Below are positions 6,503-8,085 of a stretch of 8,085 nucleotides of DNA, one piece after another. Position 1 is the stretch's first letter, and each line of letters opens with the position of its first letter. Source of the stretch: Maribacter sp. (lineage in GTDB: Bacteria; Bacteroidota; Bacteroidia; Flavobacteriales; Flavobacteriaceae). The notes beneath the pieces were generated by a model. That model was not told the DNA's origin and ran no database searches. It was given only the letters and a program-made list of their open reading frames with translations. Made by a program: the position numbers and the translations under genes. The stretch covers positions 1-8,085 of the forward strand of contig QILY01000241.1 of NCBI GenBank assembly GCA_003232155.1, written 5' to 3'.

Positions 6503-7468
6503 ATGAAACTCTTAAAACAATATATCAGGTTTAAAATCACAATTTTTGCTTTGGGCGCAGGTATATGGTTAATTGCATCTTGTGAAGAAAAAAGAAAAGA
6601 AAATAGCGATGTCATTGCTTTAAATACCAATAGCAGTAAATCTATTATAAAAGCCCCTAAGAAAGAAGTTTCTGAAGATTTTAAAAAATATTGGTATGCA
6701 GGTGATGCAGAAATCACTTCTTACAAACTTGAACAGGCCCGTTATGGTGAAGTACGCGAAGGAAAGGCTGTATTAATTTATGTTACCGAACCCTTTTTAA
6801 AAGAGAAACAAGTAAAAGCGGATCGTAATTATCCTGATAATATTCCTGTTTTGAAATTGAACAGCACTAAAAAATATCTGACTGGCATCTACCCATATTC
6901 AATTATGAGCAGTAGTTTTTATCCTGTCAATGATGACCAACATGCCGTTAAGGTTTCTTTTTCTTCACAAGAATGGTGTGGACAGGTATATGCGCAATTG
7001 AACAATCGAGAAAAATTTGAAATAAAGTCACATTCTTATTTTGAAACCGAGGCCGATGTCGATATTAAATTGGACAAAACCATACTAGAAAACGAGTTGT
7101 GGAACAAGATTCGTATTAACCCAAGTGCGCTTCCTATAGGAAATATTAAAATTCTTCCTTCTTTGGAATATACCAGACTGTCCCACAATGATTTAAAATC
7201 ATATAATGCTATGGTTACTTTAACAGCTAAAAATGGTCTTCAAACCTATGAAATCAATTACCCTGAACTGCAAAGAACACTTACGATCAACTTCACTTCT
7301 GCTTTTCCGCATATAATAGAAAGCTGGTCTGATTCTTATAAAAGCGGATTTGGGTCAAAAGCAAAAACCCTTACTTCAACCGCTACGAAAATTAAAACTT
7401 TAAAAACTCCATATTGGAAGCAAAATAGAAATAAGCACCTTCCGCTAAGAGATAGTTTGGGATTATAA
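6503..7468 (+). CDS. Conserved flavobacterial lipoprotein of unknown function, next to maf
   Basis: The 321-residue protein begins with a positively charged, hydrophobic signal ending in lipobox IASC (Cys27), so it should be a periplasmic or outer-membrane lipoprotein. The mature region contains conserved-looking blocks such as FKKYWYAGDAEITSYKLEQ, RYGEVREGKAVLIYVTEPF, TGIYPYSIMSSSFYPV and SSQEWCGQVYAQLNN, and looks mostly beta-rich. There are no membrane segments after the signal. I recall homologues beside maf in flavobacteria, some labelled 'septum formation inhibitor Maf'. This sequence has none of the Maf motifs (no SxSPRR, no SDT), so that label would be a neighbour-derived error. It follows maf by 36 bp and is probably the last gene of the DUF2520-HAD-Maf unit. 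No catalytic motif is recognised; Cys plus Trp in EWCGQ stands out as a possible functional site. Confidence 0.85.
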   Translation: MKLLKQYIRFKITIFALGAGIWLIASCEEKRKENSDVIALNTNSSKSIIKAPKKEVSEDFKKYWYAGDAEITSYKLEQARYGEVREGKAVLIYVTEPFLKEKQVKADRNYPDNIPVLKLNSTKKYLTGIYPYSIMSSSFYPVNDDQHAVKVSFSSQEWCGQVYAQLNNREKFEIKSHSYFETEADVDIKLDKTILENELWNKIRINPSALPIGNIKILPSLEYTRLSHNDLKSYNAMVTLTAKNGLQTYEINYPELQRTLTINFTSAFPHIIESWSDSYKSGFGSKAKTLTSTATKIKTLKTPYWKQNRNKHLPLRDSLGL

Positions 7469-7582
7469 ATTATACTTTAGTACATGACATAAATACAATC
7501 CATTGGAAACTGCCCTGAGCGAAGTAGAGAACGATAGCCTGTTATTTTTTTCCTTTTTTATTTGTTTTCATACCGTAAAGAC
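7469..7582. other. Intergenic gap with a possible repeat fragment
   Basis: No gene is seen between the lipoprotein stop and MITE copy 2. CCCTGAGCGAAGTAGAG (7513-7529) resembles one half of a CCCTGAGCGAAGTCGAAGGG-type dispersed repeat that I recall from several genomes, but here it is degenerate and incomplete. Pyrimidine-rich DNA (about 7543-7565) follows without a good stem, so it is not a clear terminator. Confidence 0.25.
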
Positions 7583-7741
7583 GAACTCGTTTAAACTTTT
7601 TGTATTTAACCGAAAATGAGAGGAAACTTGTTCAGATGATGCACTTTTGATGTACATAACAACCATACGTATAAGAAAAGCAACAAAATACGGACAAGTT
7701 TCATCCATTTTTTAGGGAATAGAAAAAGTTTAAACGGGTTC
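7583..7741 (+). mobile_element. MITE-like inverted-repeat element, copy 2 (159 bp)
   Basis: The left end (7583-7601) is identical over 19 bp to that of copy 1. The right end (7723-7741) is its reverse complement with one change (GGGTTC for GAGTTC). As in copy 1, position 20 of the terminal repeats is mismatched, with G on the left and C in the right-end reverse complement, and the repeats then pair on through TATT. Both copies share AACCGAAAAT at the same distance from the left end, so they are homologous and in the same orientation. The interiors differ otherwise. Here GAAACTTGT (7623-7631) pairs with ACAAGTTTC (7694-7702), again giving a long imperfect hairpin. There is no coding capacity. 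Flanking triplets are GAC and GAG, so a 3-bp duplication is not clear; this copy is probably older. Confidence 0.8.
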
Positions 7742-7768
7742 GAGAAGAAATTCCAAAAAAAATATTCT

Positions 7769-7801
7769 TTCACAGACTAATAAAGTGCGTTCACAGATTA
7801 A
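7769..7801 (+). promoter_or_regulatory. Direct repeat with 21-bp period, possible activator site
   Basis: TTCACAGACTAA (7769-7780) and TTCACAGATTAA (7790-7801) match at 11 of 12 positions and start 21 bp apart, two helical turns. The second ends just before the expected -33 region of the promoter-like TAAATTTG at 7828. This arrangement fits a dimeric activator; LytTR-type regulators bind direct repeats of this period, but the match to their consensus is loose. The site is inferred from spacing and position only. Confidence 0.35.
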
Positions 7802-7827
7802 AATTCTCTAAATATTAAGGATCGTTT

Positions 7828-7835
7828 TAAATTTG
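7828..7835 (+). promoter_or_regulatory. -7 box upstream of the 25-codon signal-peptide ORF
   Basis: TAAATTTG is an exact match to TAnnTTTG, 28 bp upstream of the ATG at 7864. The expected -33 region (around 7805) lacks TTTG, so the promoter may need an activator; the direct repeat at 7769-7801 lies directly upstream. Confidence 0.45.
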
Positions 7836-7863
7836 AATTATAAAACCTAAAACTTCGATTAAA

Positions 7864-7941
7864 ATGAAACGACTCTTAATGTTTTCCTTGTTATTTATGC
7901 TTGCTGGTGGAATAGCTGTATTTGCACAAAAACGCAAATAA
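7864..7941 (+). CDS. 25-codon ORF that is essentially a signal peptide
   Basis: MKRLLMFSLLFMLAGGIAVF, then AQKRK and a stop, has a basic start, a hydrophobic core and a typical signal peptidase I site (VFA before Q22). After cleavage only four residues (QKRK) would remain. A matching -7 box lies 28 bp upstream. Two readings are possible. It could be a real tiny secreted peptide, or it could be the surviving start of a broken gene for an exported protein. In favour of the second, the frame beginning at CAA (7935) stays open to the window end and starts QISGVAFSKADKK, which vaguely resembles the beta-domain that follows the signal in many Bacteroidota outer-membrane receptors. Nothing else gene-like is seen to 8085. 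I do not recognise a family. Confidence 0.35.
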   Translation: MKRLLMFSLLFMLAGGIAVFAQKRK

Positions 7942-8052
7942 GTGGTGTGGCGTTTTCAAAGGCAGACAAGAAGCTATTCATTAAGTATATAAATAAAAAT
8001 TGTCGTGTACTTGGTCTGAAGTTACATTTTGTTAAAGAAGTTCTAAAAAAAG

Positions 8053-8081
8053 CTTGTTCATTTTTTATCTTTCTATATTTG
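8053..8081 (+). promoter_or_regulatory. Bacteroidota-type promoter pointing out of the window
   Basis: CTTG (8053-8056, with TTG at 8054-8056), a 17-bp spacer and TATATTTG (8074-8081) fit the -33/-7 pattern of Bacteroidota promoters. Any gene it drives would start beyond the right edge. Confidence 0.4.
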
Positions 8082-8085
8082 ACTA

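Noticed and set aside
6215..6717. Two minus-strand frames (6215-6430 and 6436-6717) opposite maf and the lipoprotein gene
   Set aside because: Both are antisense to well-supported genes and show no recognisable domain or start signal.
7513..7529. Complete CCCTGAGCG-type palindromic repeat
   Set aside because: Only one degenerate half is present and no inverted partner follows, so it is noted only within the intergenic entry.
7543..7565. Rho-independent terminator after the lipoprotein gene
   Set aside because: There is a pyrimidine tract but no stable stem immediately before it.
4447..7741. Composite transposon carrying four genes
   Set aside because: The genes are ordinary core functions, the bracketing elements encode no transposase, and copy 1 alone has its own flanking duplication.

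Overview
The window looks like a piece of chromosome from a marine member of the Flavobacteriaceae (Bacteroidota). Three things point there: an AT-rich base composition, Bacteroidota-type promoter boxes (TAnnTTTG) with almost no Shine-Dalgarno sequences, and the gene content. That content is a fused CcsBA cytochrome c synthase with two periplasmic domains, a DUF2520 / KdsC-like HAD / Maf cluster, and lipoproteins with flavobacterial-style signals. No RNA gene, CRISPR array, phage gene or transposase is visible.

Layout. Bases 1-202 are a non-coding tail with several small palindromes; it lies 3' of the only large minus-strand gene, the CcsBA cytochrome c biogenesis protein (203-3403). From 3404 to about 4620 lies a decaying intergenic zone. 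It holds a frameshifted and truncated remnant of a small DoxX-like membrane protein gene (3505-3681), one intact gene for a small lipoprotein with three HxH motifs (3756-4139), and the 3' half of a Crp/Fnr-type regulator gene (4149-4619). The regulator remnant is frameshifted and is also interrupted, six codons before its original stop, by a 155-bp MITE-like element flanked by a TGT duplication. Next comes a tight plus-strand block: DUF2520 dinucleotide-binding protein (4636-5364), KdsC-like HAD phosphatase (5348-5875), Maf nucleotide pyrophosphatase (5876-6466) and a lipoprotein of unknown function (6503-7468). A second, diverged copy of the MITE-like element (7583-7741, same orientation) follows. 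The right end holds a promoter-like region with a 21-bp-period direct repeat, a 25-codon ORF that is essentially only a signal peptide, and a promoter-like sequence pointing out of the window.

How the genes relate. CcsBA attaches haem to periplasmic c-type cytochromes. The KdsC-like enzyme probably serves Kdo synthesis for the outer-membrane lipid A core, and Maf removes non-canonical nucleotides. The DUF2520-HAD-Maf-lipoprotein series is a housekeeping cluster and probably one transcription unit, whose upstream edge has been rewritten by the MITE insertion. The most notable observations are the two-copy, transposase-less inverted-repeat element with a reconstructable insertion event, the two gene relics flanking the histidine-motif lipoprotein, and the orphan signal-peptide ORF with its possible activator-binding repeats. 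All family assignments come from reading the sequence and from recall of these families; no database search was run.
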